Part shown: positions 39,884 to 51,834 of the stretch, piece by piece
Layout of the letters: each line of letters starts with the position of its first letter
Numbering within the stretch: position 1 is the first letter of the stretch
Assembly (NCBI RefSeq): GCF_051014685.1
Contig: NW_027478880.1
Location: 62,001 to 126,000 of the forward strand
Reading direction: 5' to 3'
From: Ptiloglossa arizonensis
Lineage: Eukaryota > Arthropoda > Insecta > Hymenoptera > Colletidae
Length of the DNA stretch: 64,000 nucleotides
Made by a program: the position numbers and the translations under genes
Notes under the pieces: model-generated
What the model was told of the DNA's origin: nothing
What the model saw: only the letters and a program-made list of their open reading frames with translations
Databases searched by the model: none

Positions 39884-40414
39884 ACAATTCTGCTGCTCCA
39901 CACGCTTAACCAGAATGGCCTAGGGAAAAAATACACATACCGTTATAATCGGGCGAGTTTCTACTTTCAGATGCAACAGGAATTTTTTGGTTAGGTCAAT
40001 CCGTTCGCGAGATATGGGAGTTTGAAGCCAAGAAATGGTTGAGAAGGCAACAAATTTTTCGCAATTCTGCTGCTCCAAACGCTTAACCAGAATGGCCTAG
40101 GGAAAAAATACACATACCGTTGTAATCGGGGGAGTTTCTACTTTCAGATGCAACAGGAATTTTTGGGTTAGGTCAATCCGTTCGCGAGATATGGGAGTTT
40201 GACGCTAAGAAATGGTTGAGAGGACAACAAATTTTTCGCAATTCTGCTGCTCCAAACGCTTAACCAGAATGGCCTAGGGAAAAAATACACATACCTTTGT
40301 AATAAGGCGAGTTTCTACTTTCAGATGCAGTAGGAATTTTTGGGTTAGGTCAATCCGTTCGCGAGATATGGGAGTTTGAAGCCAAGAAATGGTTGAGAAG
40401 GCAAAAAATTTTTC
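39884..40414 (+). repeat. Extra 3-monomer block (531 bp) in copy 2
   Basis: Copy 1 passes once through ACCTTTGTAATAAGG (16926), whereas copy 2 does so twice, at 39763 and 40294, 531 bp apart. At 39884 copy 2 reads TTCACAATTC where copy 1 has TTCGCAATTC, and it repeats the series TTCACAATTC, CCGTTATAATC, GGGGGAGTTT, CCTTTGTAATAAGG before continuing. The offset between copies rises from 22837 to 23368, exactly 3 monomers. Confidence 0.86.
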
Positions 40415-42959
40415 GCAATTCTGCTGCTCCAAACGCTTAACAAGAATGGCCTAGGGAAAAAATACACATACCGTTGTAATCGGGCGAGTTTCTACTTTCA
40501 GATGCAACAGGAATTTTTGGGTTAGGTCAATCCGTTCGAGAGATATGGGAGTTTGACGCTAAGAAATGGTTGAGAAGACAACAAATTTTTCGCAATTCTG
40601 CTGCTCCAAACGCTTAACCAGAATGGCCTAGGGAAAAAATACACATACCGTTGTAATCGGGCGAGTTTCTACTTTCAGAAGCAACAGGAACTTTTGGTTT
40701 AGGTCAATCCGTTCGCGAGATATGGGAGTTTGAAGCTAAGAAATGGTTGAGAAGACAACAAATTTTTCGCACTTCTGCTGCTCCAAACGCTTAACCAGAA
40801 TGGCCTAGGGAAAAAATAAACGTACCGCTGTAATCGGGCGAGTTTCTACTTTCAGATGCAATAGGAATTTTTGGGTTAGGTCAATCCGTTCGCGAGATAT
40901 GGGAGTTTGAAGCCAAGAAATGGTTGAGAAGGCAAAAAATTTTTCGCAATTCTGCTGCTCCAAACGCTTAACCAGAATGGCCTAGGGAAAAAATAAACAT
41001 ACCGCTGTAATCGGGCGAGTTTCTACTTTCAGAAGCAAGAGGAACTTTTGGTTTAGGTCAATCCGTTCGCGAGATATGGGAGTTTGAAGCTAAGAAATGG
41101 TTGAGAAGACAACAAATTTTTCGCACTTCTGCTGCTCCAAACGCTTAACCAGAATGGCCTAGGGAAAAAATACACAAACCGTTGTAATCGGGCGAGTTTC
41201 TACTTTCAGATGCAGTAGGAGTTTTTGGGTTAGGTCAATCCGTTCGCGAGATATGGGAGTTTGAAGCCAAGAAATGGTTGGGAAGGCAAAAAATTTTTCG
41301 CAATTCTGCTGCTCCACACGCTTAACCAGAATGGCCTAGGGAAAAAATACACATACCGTTGTAATCGGGCGAGTTTCTACTTTCAGATGCAACAGGAATT
41401 TTTGGGTTAGGACAATCCGTTCGCGAGATATGGGAGTTTGAAGCCAAGAAATGGTTGAGAAGGCAGAAAATTTTTCGCAATTCTGCTGCTCCAAACGCTT
41501 AACAAGAATGGCCTAGGGAAAAAATACACATACCGTTGTAATCGGGCGAGTTTCTACTTTCAGATGCAACAGGAATTTTTGGGTTAGGTCAATCCGTTCG
41601 CGAGATATGGGAGTTTGAAGCTAAGAAATGGTTGAGAAGACAACAAATTTTTCGCACTTCTGCTGCTCCAAACGCTTAACCAGAATGGCCTAGGGAAAAA
41701 AATACACATACCGTTGTAATCGGGCGAGTTTCTACTTTCAGATGCAATTGGAATTTTTGGGTTAGGTCAATCCGTTCGCGAGATATGGGAGTTTGAAGCC
41801 AAGAAATGGTTGAGAAGGCAACAAATTTTTCGCAATTCTGCTGCTCCAAACGCTTAACCAGAATGGCCTAGGGAAAAAATACAGATACCGTTGTAATCGG
41901 GGGAGATTCTACTTTCAGATGCAACAGGAATTTTTGGGTTAGGTCAATCCATTCGCGAGATATGGGAGTTTGACGCTAAGAAATGGTTGAGAGGACAACA
42001 AATTTTTCGCAATTCTGCTGCTCCAAACGCTTAACCAGAATGGCCTAGGGAAAAAATACACATACCGTTGTAATAAGGCGAGTTTCTACTTTCAGATGCA
42101 GTAGGAATTTTTGGGTTAGGTCAATCCGTTCGCGAGATATGGGAGTTTGAAGCCAAGAAATGGTTGAGAAGGCAAAAAATTTTTCGCAATTCTGCTGCTC
42201 CAAACGCTTAACAAGAATGGCCTAGGGAAAAAATACACATACCGTTGTAATCGGGCGAGTTTCTACTTTCAGATGCAACAGGAATTTTTGGGTTAGGTCA
42301 ATCCGTTCGAGAGAAATGGGAGTTTGACGCTAAGAAATGGTTGAGAAGACAACAAATTTTTCGCAATTCTGCTGCTCCAAACGCTTAACCAGAATGGCCT
42401 AGGGAAAAAATAAACATACCGCTGTAATCGGGCGAGTTTCTACTTTCAGAAGCAACAGGAACTTTTGGTTTAGGTCAATCCGTTCGCGAGATATGGGAGT
42501 TTGAAGCTAAGAAATGGTTGAGAAGACAACAAATTTTTCGCACTTCTGCTGCTCCAAACGCTTAACCAGAATGGCCTAGGGAAAAAATACACATACCGTT
42601 GTAATCGGGCGAGTTTCTACTTTCAGATGCAACAGGAATTTTTGGGTTAGGTCAATCCGTTCGAGAGATATGGGAGTTTGACGCTAAGAAATGGTTGAGA
42701 AGACAACAAATTTTTCGCACTTCTGCTGCTCCAAACGCTTAACCAGAATGGCCTAGGGAAAAAATTCACATACCGTTGTAATCGGGGGAGTTTCTACTTT
42801 CAGATGCAACAGGAATTTTTGGGTTAGGTCAATCCGTTCGCGTGATATGGGAGTTTGACGCTAAGAAATGGTTGAGAGGACAACAAATTTTTCGCAATTC
42901 TGCTGCTCCAAACGCTTAACCAGAATGGCCTAGGGAAAAAATACACATACCGTTGTAAT
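40415..42959 (+). repeat. Distal end of copy 2
   Basis: This matches 17047-19593. The A runs at the positions opposite 17974 and 18684 have six A, not seven, and the run at 41696-41702 has seven as in copy 1. C18155 is A here. T at 42843 (CGTGATATGG) is private. Similarity to copy 1 stops at 42960, inside the GTAATCGGG / GTAATAAGG variable site. Confidence 0.85.
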
Positions 42960-44678
42960 AAGGCGAGTTTCTACTTTCAGATGCAGTAGGAATTTTTGGG
43001 TTAGGTCAATCCGTTCGCGAGATATGGGAGTTTGAAGCCAAGAAATGGTTGAGAAGGCAAAAAATTTTTCGCAATTCTGCTGCTCCAAACGCTTAACAAG
43101 AATGGCCTAGGGAAAAAATACACATACCGTTGTAATCGGGCGAGTTTCTACTTTCAGATGCAACAGGAATTTTTGGGTTAGGTCAATCCGTTCGAGAGAT
43201 ATGGGAGTTTGACGCTAAGAAATGGTTGAGAAGACAACAAATTTTTCGCACTTCTGCTGCTCCAAACGCTTAACCAGAATGGCCTAGGGAAAAAAATACA
43301 CATACCGTTGTAATCGGGCGAGTTTCTACTTTCAGATGCAATTGGAATTTTTGGGTTAGGTCAATCCGTTCGCGAGATATGGGAGTTTGAAGCCAAGAAA
43401 TGGTTGAGAAGGCAAAAAATTTTTCGCAATTCTGCTGCTCCAAACGCTTAACCAGAATGGCCTAGGGAAAAAATAAACATACCGCTGTAATCGGGCGAGT
43501 TTCTACTTTCAGAAGCAACAGGAACTTTTGGTTTAGGTCAATCCGTTCGCGAGATATGGGAGTTTGAAGCTAAGAAATGGTTGAGAAGGCAAAAAATTTT
43601 TCGCAATTCTGCTGCTCCAAACGCTTAACCAGAATGGCCTAGGGAAAAAATAAACATACCGTTGTAATCGGGCGAGTTTCTACTTTCAGATGCAATTGGA
43701 ATTTTTGGGTTAGGTCAATCCGTTCGCGAGATATGGGAGTTTGAAGCCAAGAAATGGTTGAGAAGGCAACAAATTTTTCGCAATTCTGCTGCTCCAAACG
43801 CTTAACCAGAATGGCCTAGGGAAAAAATACACATACCGTTGTAATCGGGGGAGATTCTACTTTCAGATGCAACAGGAATTTTTGGGTTAGGTCAATCCAT
43901 TCGCGAGATATGGGAGTTTGACGCTAAGAAATGGTTGAGAGGACAACAAATTTTTCGCAATTCTGCTGCTCCAAACGCTTAACCAGAATGGCCTAGGGAA
44001 AAAATACACATACCGTTGTAATAAGGCGAGTTTCTACTTTCAGATGCAGTAGGAATTTTTGGGTTAGGTCAATCCGTTCGCGAGATATGGGAGTTTGAAG
44101 CCAAGAAATGGTTGAGAAGGCAAAAAATTTTTCGCAATTCTGCTGCTCCAAACGCTTAACAAGAATGGCCTAGGGAAAAAATACACATACCGTTGTAATC
44201 GGGCGAGTTTCTACTTTCAGATGCAACAGGAATTTTTGGGTTAGGTCAATCCGTTCGAGAGAAATGGGAGTTTGACGCTAAGAAATGGTTGAGAAGACAA
44301 CAAATTTTTCGCAATTCTGCTGCTCCAAACGCTTAACCAGAATGGCCTAGGGAAAAAATAAACATACCGCTGTAATCGGGCGAGTTTCTACTTTCAGAAG
44401 CAACAGGAACTTTTGGTTTAGGTCAATCCGTTCGCGAGATATGGGAGTTTGAAGCTAAGAAATGGTTGAGAAGACAACAAATTTTTCGCACTTCTGCTGC
44501 TCCAAACGCTTAACCAGAATGGCCTAGGGAAAAAATACACATACCGTTGTAATCGGGGGAGTTTCTACTTTCAGATGCAACAGGAATTTTTGGGTTAGGT
44601 CAATCCGTTCGCGAGATATGGGAGTTTGACGCTAAGAAATGGTTGAGAGGACAACAAATTTTTCGCAATTCTGCTGCT
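42960..44678 (+). repeat. Satellite section, GTAATAAGG / GGGAGATTC group
   Basis: This holds monomers of the group marked by GTAATAAGG, GGGGGAGATTC with TCCATTCGC, GAGAGAAATGGG and an A7 run (43290-43296). They recur in the same relative order as at 18.3-19.2 kb and 41.7-42.6 kb, so the section continues the expansion of that series. No unique sequence is present. Confidence 0.82.
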
Positions 44679-46504
44679 CCAAACGCTTAACCAGAATGGC
44701 CTAGGGAAAAAATACACATACCGTTGTAATAAGGCGAGTTTCTACTTTCAGATGCAGTAGGAATTTTTGGGTTAGGTCAATCCGTTCGCGAGATATGGGA
44801 GTTTGAAGCCAAGAAATGGTTGAGAAGGCAAAAAATTTTTCGCAATTCTGCTGCTCCAAACGCTTAACAAGAATGGCCTAGGGAAAAAATACACATACCG
44901 TTGTAATCGGGCGAGTTTCTACTTTCAGATGCAACAGGAATTTTTGGGTTAGGTCAATCCGTTCGAGAGATATGGGAGTTTGACGCTAAGAAATGGTTGA
45001 GAAGACAACAAATTTTTCGCACTTCTGCTGCTCCAAACGCTTAACCAGAATGGCCTAGGGAAAAAAATACACATACCGTTGTAATCGGGCGAGTTTCTAC
45101 TTTCAGATGCAATTGGAATTTTTGGGTTAGGTCAATCCGTTCGTGAGATATGGGAGTTTGAAGCCAAGAAATGGTTGAGAAGGCAAAAAATTTTTCGCAA
45201 TTCTGCTGCTCCAAACGCTTAACCAGAATGGCCTAGGGAAAAAATAAACATACCGCTGTAATCGGGCGAGTTTCTACTTTCAGAAGCAACAGGAACTTTT
45301 GGTTTAGGTCAATCCGTTCGCGAGATATGGGAGTTTGAAGCTAAGAAATGGTTGAGAAGACAACAAATTTTTCGCACTTCTGCTGCTCCAAACGCTTAAC
45401 CAGAATGGCCTAGGGAAAAAATACACATACCGTTGTAATCGGGCGAGTTTCTACTTTCAGATGCAACAGGAATTTTTGGGTTAGGTCAATCCGTTCGCGA
45501 GATATGGGAGTTTGACGCTAAGAAATGGTTGAGAAGACATCAAATTTTTCGCAATTCTGCTGCTCCAAACGCTTAACCAGAATGGCCTAGGGAAAAAATA
45601 CACATACCGTTGTAATAAGGCGAGTTTCTACTTTCAGATGCAGTAGGAATTTTTGGGTTTGGTCAATCCGTTCGCGAGATATGGGAGTTTGAAGCCAAGA
45701 AATGGTTGAGAAGGCAAAAAATTTTTCGCAATTCTGCTGCTCCAAACGCTTAACAAGAATGGCCTAGGGAAAAAAAAACATACCGTTGTAATCGGGCGAG
45801 TTTCTACTTTCAGATGCAACAGGAATTTTTGGGTTAGGTCAAACCGTTCGAGAGATATGGGAGTTTGACGCTAAGAAATGGTTGAGGAGACAACAAATTT
45901 TTCGCAATTCTGCTGCTCCAAACGCTTAACCAGAATGGCCTAGGGAAAAAATACACATACCGTTGTAATCGGGGGAGATTCTACTTTCAGATGCAACAGG
46001 AATTTTTGGGTTAGGTCAATCCATTCGCGAGATATGGGAGTTTGACGCTAAGAAATGGTTGAGAGGACAACAAATTTTTCGCAATTCTGCTGCTCCAAAC
46101 GCTTAACCAGAATGGCCTAGGGAAAAAATACACATACCGTTGTAATAAGGCGAGTTTCTACTTTCAGATGCAGTAGGAATTTTTGGGTTAGGTCAATCCG
46201 TTCGCGAGATATGGGAGTTTGAAGCCAAGAAATGGTTGAGAAGGCAAAAAATGTTTCGCAATTCTGCTGCTCCAAACGCTTAACAAGAATGGCCTAGGGA
46301 AAAAATACACATACCGTTGTAATCGGGCGAGTTTCTACTTTCAGATGCAACAGGAATTTTTGGGTTAGGTCAATCCGTTCGAGAGATATGGGAGTTTGAC
46401 GCTAAGAAATGGTTGAGAAGACAACAAATTTTTCGCAATTCTGCTGCTCCAAACGCTTAACCAGAATGGCCTAGGGAAAAAATACACATACCGTTGTAAT
46501 CGGG
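44679..46504 (+). repeat. 14-monomer-offset duplication, left copy (1826 bp)
   Basis: This stretch recurs at 47157-48982 with an offset of 2478 bp (14 x 177). Shared rare markers are TTCGTGAGAT (45141), GAAGACATCAAAT (45533), GGGTTTGGTC (45655), a nine-A run (45770-45778), GTTGAGGAGAC (45883) and AAAATGTTTCGC (46248). It begins where CGCAATTC here faces CGCACTTC in the other copy, and ends where GGGGG here faces GGGCG. Confidence 0.87.
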
Positions 46505-46917
46505 GGAGATTCTACTTTCAGATGCAACAGGAATTTTTGGGTTAGGTCAATCCATTCGCGAGATATGGGAGTTTGACGCTAAGAAATGGTTGAGAGGACA
46601 ACAAATTTTTCGCAATTCTGCTGCTCCAAACGCTTAACCAGAATGGCCTAGGGAAAAAATACACATACCGTTGTAATAAGGCGAGTTTCTACTTTCAGAT
46701 GCAGTAGGAATTTTTGGGTTAGGTCAATCCGTTCGCGAGATATGGGAGTTTGAAGCCAAGAAATGGTTGAGAAGGCAAAAAATTTTTCGCAATTCTGCTG
46801 CTCCAAACGCTTAACAAGAATGGCCTAGGGAAAAAATACACATACCGTTGTAATCGGGCGAGTTTCTACTTTCAGATGCAACAGGAATTTTTGGGTTAGG
46901 TCAATCCGTTCGAGAGA
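45888..46917 (+). repeat. 3-monomer tandem duplication (531 bp offset)
   Basis: 45888-46386 repeats as 46419-46917. Shared markers are GGGGGAGATTC, TCCATTCGC, GTAATAAGG and CTTAACAAG. The left unit has ATGTTTCGC at about 46250 where the right has ATTTTTCGC. The match ends at GAGAGATATGG against GAGAGAAATGG. Confidence 0.82.
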
Positions 46918-47156
46918 AATGGGAGTTTGACGCTAAGAAATGGTTGAGAAGACAACAAATTTTTCGCAATTCTGCTGCTCCAAACGCTTAACCAGAATGG
47001 CCTAGGGAAAAAATAAACATACCGCTGTAATCGGGCGAGTTTCTACTTTCAGAAGCAACAGGAACTTTTGGTTTAGGTCAATCCGTTCGCGAGATATGGG
47101 AGTTTGAAGCTAAGAAATGGTTGAGAAGACAACAAATTTTTCGCACTTCTGCTGCT
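46918..47156 (+). repeat. Satellite monomers between duplications
   Basis: Just over one monomer, of the GAAGCAACAGG / CGCACTTCTG subtype, separates the 3-monomer duplication from the right copy of the 14-monomer duplication. There is nothing else in it. Confidence 0.8.
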
Positions 47157-48982
47157 CCAAACGCTTAACCAGAATGGCCTAGGGAAAAAATACACATACC
47201 GTTGTAATAAGGCGAGTTTCTACTTTCAGATGCAGTAGGAATTTTTGGGTTAGGTCAATCCGTTCGCGAGATATGGGAGTTTGAAGCCAAGAAATGGTTG
47301 AGAAGGCAAAAAATTTTTCGCAATTCTGCTGCTCCAAACGCTTAACAAGAATGGCCTAGGGAAAAAATACACATACCGTTGTAATCGGGCGAGTTTCTAC
47401 TTTCAGATGCAACAGGAATTTTTGGGTTAGGTCAATCCGTTCGAGAGATATGGGAGTTTGACGCTAAGAAATGGTTGAGAAGACAACAAATTTTTCGCAC
47501 TTCTGCTGCTCCAAACGCTTAACCAGAATGGCCTAGGGAAAAAAATACACATACCGTTGTAATCGGGCGAGTTTCTACTTTCAGATGCAATTGGAATTTT
47601 TGGGTTAGGTCAATCCGTTCGTGAGATATGGGAGTTTGAAGCCAAGAAATGGTTGAGAAGGCAAAAAATTTTTCGCAATTCTGCTGCTCCAAACGCTTAA
47701 CCAGAATGGCCTAGGGAAAAAATAAACATACCGCTGTAATCGGGCGAGTTTCTACTTTCAGAAGCAACAGGAACTTTTGGTTTAGGTCAATCCGTTCGCG
47801 AGATATGGGAGTTTGAAGCTAAGAAATGGTTGAGAAGACAACAAATTTTTCGCACTTCTGCTGCTCCAAACGCTTAACCAGAATGGCCTAGGGAAAAAAT
47901 ACACATACCGTTGTAATCGGGCGAGTTTCTACTTTCAGATGCAACAGGAATTTTTGGGTTAGGTCAATCCGTTCGCGAGATATGGGAGTTTGACGCTAAG
48001 AAATGGTTGAGAAGACATCAAATTTTTCGCAATTCTGCTGCTCCAAACGCTTAACCAGAATGGCCTAGGGAAAAAATACACATACCGTTGTAATAAGGCG
48101 AGTTTCTACTTTCAGATGCAGTAGGAATTTTTGGGTTTGGTCAATCCGTTCGCGAGATATGGGAGTTTGAAGCCAAGAAATGGTTGAGAAGGCAAAAAAT
48201 TTTTCGCAATTCTGCTGCTCCAAACGCTTAACAAGAATGTCCTAGGGAAAAAAAAACATACCGTTGTAATCGGGCGAGTTTCTACTTTCAGATGCAACAG
48301 GAATTTTTGGGTTAGGTCAAACCGTTCGAGAGATATGGGAGTTTGACGCTAAGAAATGGTTGAGGAGACAACAAATTTTTCGCAATTCTGCTGCTCCAAA
48401 CGCTTAACCAGAATGGCCTAGGGAAAAAATACACATACCGTTGTAATCGGGGGAGATTCTACTTTCAGATGCAACAGGAATTTTTGGGTTAGGTCAATCC
48501 ATTCGCGAGATATGGGAGTTTGACGCTAAGAAATGGTTGAGAGGACAACAAATTTTTCGCAATTCTGCTGCTCCAAACGCTTAACCAGAATGGCCTAGGG
48601 AAAAAATACACATACCGTTGTAATAAGGCGAGTTTCTACTTTCAGATGCAGTAGGAATTTTTGGGTTAGGTCAATCCGTTCGCGAGATATGGGAGTTTGA
48701 AGCCAAGAAATGGTTGAGAAGGCAAAAAATGTTTCGCAATTCTGCTGCTCCAAACGCTTAACAAGAATGGCCTAGGGAAAAAATACACATACCGTTGTAA
48801 TCGGGCGAGTTTCTACTTTCAGATGCAACAGGAATTTTTGGGTTAGGTCAATCCGTTCGAGAGATATGGGAGTTTGACGCTAAGAAATGGTTGAGAAGAC
48901 AACAAATTTTTCGCAATTCTGCTGCTCCAAACGCTTAACCAGAATGGCCTAGGGAAAAAATACACATACCGTTGTAATCGGG
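47157..48982 (+). repeat. 14-monomer-offset duplication, right copy (1826 bp)
   Basis: This is the right copy of 44679-46504. It has one private base, T at 48240 (GAATGTCC instead of GAATGGCC), and otherwise repeats all rare markers, including the nine-A run (48248-48256). The unit length (2478) exceeds the matched length (1826) because 46505-47156 has no counterpart at this offset. Further exchange has evidently altered the first unit. Confidence 0.87.
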
Positions 48983-49410
48983 CGAGTTTCTACTTTCAGA
49001 TGCAATAGGAATTTTTGGGTTAGGTCAATCCGTTCGCGAGATATGGGAGTTTGAAGCCAAGAAATGGTTGAGAAGGCAAAAAATTTTTCGCAATTCTGCT
49101 GCTCCAAACGCTTAACCAGAATGGCCTAGGGAAAAAATAAACATACCGCTGTAATCGGGCGAGTTTCTACTTTCAGAAGCAACAGGAACTTTTGGTTTAG
49201 GTCAATCCGTTCGCGAGATATGGGAGTTTGAAACTAAGAAATGGTTGAGAAGACAACAAATTTTTCGCACTTCTGCTGCTCCAAACGCTTAACCAGAATG
49301 GCCTAGGGAAAAAATACACATACCGTTGTAATCGGGGGAGTTTCTACTTTCAGATGCAACAGGAATTTTTGGGTTAGGTCAATCCGTTCGCGAGATATGG
49401 GAGTTTGACT
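48983..49410 (+). repeat. Satellite monomers with private changes
   Basis: About two and a half monomers. Private variants are GAAACTAAG near 49229 (elsewhere GAAGCTAAG) and GACTCTAAG near 49407. No other structure is seen. Confidence 0.78.
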
Positions 49411-50418
49411 CTAAGAAATGGTTGAGAGGACAACAAATTTTTCGCAATTCTGCTGCTCCAAACGCTTAACCAGAATGGCCTAGGGAAAAAATACACATAC
49501 CGTTGTAATAAGGCGAGTTTCTACTTTCAGATGCAGTAGGAATTTTTGGGTTAGGTCAATCCGTTCGCGAGATATGGGAGTTTGAAGCCAAGAAATGGTT
49601 GAGAAGGCAAAAAATTTTTCGCAATTCTGCTGCTCCAAACGCTTAACAAGAATGGCCTAGGGAAAAAATACACATACCGTTGTAATCGGGCGAGTTTCTA
49701 CTTTCAGATGCAACAGGAATTTTTGGGTTAGGTCAATCCGTTCGAGAGATATGGGAGTTTGACGCTAAGAAATGGTTGAGAAGACAACAAATTTTTCGCA
49801 ATTCTGCTGGTCCAAACGCTTAACCAGAATGGCCTAGGGAAAAAATACACATACCGTTGTAATCGGGCGAGTTTCTACTTTCAGATGCAATAGTTTTTGG
49901 GTTAGGTCAATCCGTTCGCCAGATATGGGAGTTTGAAGCCAAGAAATGGTTGAGAAGGCAAAAAATTTTTCGCAATTCTGCTGCTCCAAACGCTTAACCA
50001 GAATGGCCTAGGGAAAAAATACACATACCTTTGTAATCGGGCGAGTTTCTACTTTCAGATGCAACAGGAATTTTTGTGTTAGGACAATCCGTTCGCGAGA
50101 TATGGGAGTTTGAAGCCAAGAAATGGTTGAGAAGGCAGAAAATTTTTCGCAATTCTGCTGCTCCAAACGCTTAACAAGAATGGCCCAGGGAAAAAATACA
50201 CATACCGTTGTAATCGGGCGAGTTTCTACTTTCAGATGCAACAGGAATTTTTGGGTTAGGTCAATCCGTTCGCGAGATATGGGAGTTTGAAGCTAAGAAA
50301 TGGTTGAGAAGACAACAAATTTTCGCACTTCTGCTGCTCCAAACGCTTAACCAGAATGGCCTAGGGAAAAAAATACACATACCGTTGTAATCGGGCGAGT
50401 TTCTACTTTCAGATGCAA
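49411..50418 (+). repeat. 8-monomer-offset duplication, left copy
   Basis: This recurs at 50824-51834, at an offset of 1413 bp before and 1416 bp (8 x 177) after a 3 nt deletion at about 49892. Shared rare markers are TGCTGGTCC, TTTTGTGTTAGGACAATCC (about 50073), CCCAGGG (about 50184), a shortened T4 tract (50320-50323) and an A7 run (50367-50373). Loss of the TAG in CCTAGG at 50184 lets one minus-strand frame run longer here, which is a by-product and not a gene. Confidence 0.86.
49861..49918 (+). repeat. Monomer with 3 nt deletion
   Basis: CAATAGTTTTTGGG stands where other monomers have CAATAGGAATTTTTGGG, a loss of GAA at about 49892. This is the only length change larger than 1 nt in the window, and it shifts the phase from +7 to +4. 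Confidence 0.9.
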
Positions 50419-50823
50419 CAGGAATTTTTGGGTTAGGTCAAACCGTTCGAGAGATATGGGAGTTTGACGCTAAGAAATGGTTGAGGAGACAACAAATTTT
50501 TCGCAATTCTGCTGCTCCAAACGCTTAACCAGAATGGCCTAGGGAAAAAATACACATACCGTTGTAATCGGGGGAGATTCTACTTTCAGATGCAACAGGA
50601 ATTTTTGGGTTAGGTCAATCCATTCGCGAGATATGGGAGTTTGACGCTAAGAAATGGTTGAGGAGACAACAAATTTTTCGCAATTCTGCTGCTCCAAACG
50701 CTTAACCAGAATGGCCTAGGGAAAAAATACACATACCGTTGTAATCGGGGGAGATTCTACTTTCAGATGCAACAGGAATTTTTGGGTTAGGTCAATCCGT
50801 TCGCGAGATATGGGAGTTTGACA
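50419..50823 (+). repeat. Satellite monomers, GTTGAGGAGAC / GGGAGATTC type
   Basis: Just over two monomers inside the 8-monomer unit. Both carry GTTGAGGAGAC (about 50482 and 50657), and the GGGGGAGATTC variant occurs twice (50571 and 50747 regions), 177 bp apart. This suggests a recent single-monomer duplication with a few later changes. Confidence 0.76.
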
Positions 50824-51834
50824 CTAAGAAATGGTTGAGAGGACAACAAATTTTTCGCAATTCTGCTGCTCCAAACGCTTAACCAGAATGGCCTAGGGAC
50901 AAAATACACATACCGTTGTAATAAGGCGAGTTTCTACTTTCAGATGCAGTAGGAATTTTTGGGTTAGGTCAATCCGTTCGCGAGATATGGGAGTTTGAAG
51001 CCAAGAAATGGTTGAGAAGGCAAAAAATTTTTCGCAATTCTGCTGCTCCAAACGCTTAACAAGAATGGCCTAGGGAAAAAATACACATACCGTTGTAATC
51101 GGGCGAGTTTCTACTTTCAGATGCAACAGGAATTTTTGGGTTAGGTCAATCCGTTCGAGAGATATGGGAGTTTGACGCTAAGAAATGGTTGAGAAGACAA
51201 CAAATTTTTCGCAATTCTGCTGGTCCAAACGCTTAACCAGAATGGCCTAGGGAAAAAATACACATACCGTTGTAATCGGGCGAGTTTCTACTTTCAGATG
51301 CAATAGGAATTTTTGGGTTAGGTCAATCCGTTCGCCAGATATGGGAGTTTGAAGCCAAGAAATGGTTGAGAAGGCAAAAAATTTTTCGCAATTCTGCTGC
51401 TCCAAACGCTTAACCAGAATGGCCTAGGGAAAAAATACACATACCTTTGTAATCGGGCGAGTTTCTACTTTCAGATGCAACAGGAATTTTTGTGTTAGGA
51501 CAATCCGTTCGCGAGATATGGGAGTTTGAAGCCAAGAAATGGTTGAGAAGGCAGAAAATTTTTCGCAATTCTGCTGCTCCAAACGCTTAACAAGAATGGC
51601 CCAGGGAAAAAATACACATACAGTTGTAATCGGGCGAGTTTCTACTTTCAGATGCAACAGGAATTTTTGGGTTAGGTCAATCCGTTCGCGAGATATGGGA
51701 GTTTGAAGCTAAGAAATGGTTGAGAAGACAACAAATTTTCGCACTTCTGCTGCTCCAAACGCTTAACCAGAATGGCCTAGGGAAAAAAATACACATACCG
51801 TTGTAATCGGGCGAGTTTCTACTTTCAGATGCAA
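50824..51834 (+). repeat. 8-monomer-offset duplication, right copy
   Basis: This is the right copy of 49411-50418. It keeps the full CAATAGGAATTTTTGGG near 51301, so the 3 nt deletion occurred only in the left copy. Private bases are C at 50900 (GGGACAAAATAC) and A at 51622 (TACAGTTG). It ends where CAATTGG faces CAACAGG. Confidence 0.86.

Larger units (their letters stand above)
21953..42959 (+). repeat. Copy 2 of the ~20 kb segmental tandem duplication
   Basis: This is the second copy of 1-19593, 1414 bp longer. The difference is explained by a gain of 7 monomers (25316-26554, +1239), a lack of 2 monomers (opposite 10943-11296, -354), a gain of 3 monomers (39884-40414, +531) and two A-run differences (-2). 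Single-base differences I saw are T at 22168, A at 28444, T at 32812, A opposite G16737, A opposite C18155, A at 42809 and T at 42843. That list was made by eye and is not exhaustive. So few differences over about 20 kb indicate a recent duplication or ongoing conversion between the copies. Confidence 0.92.
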
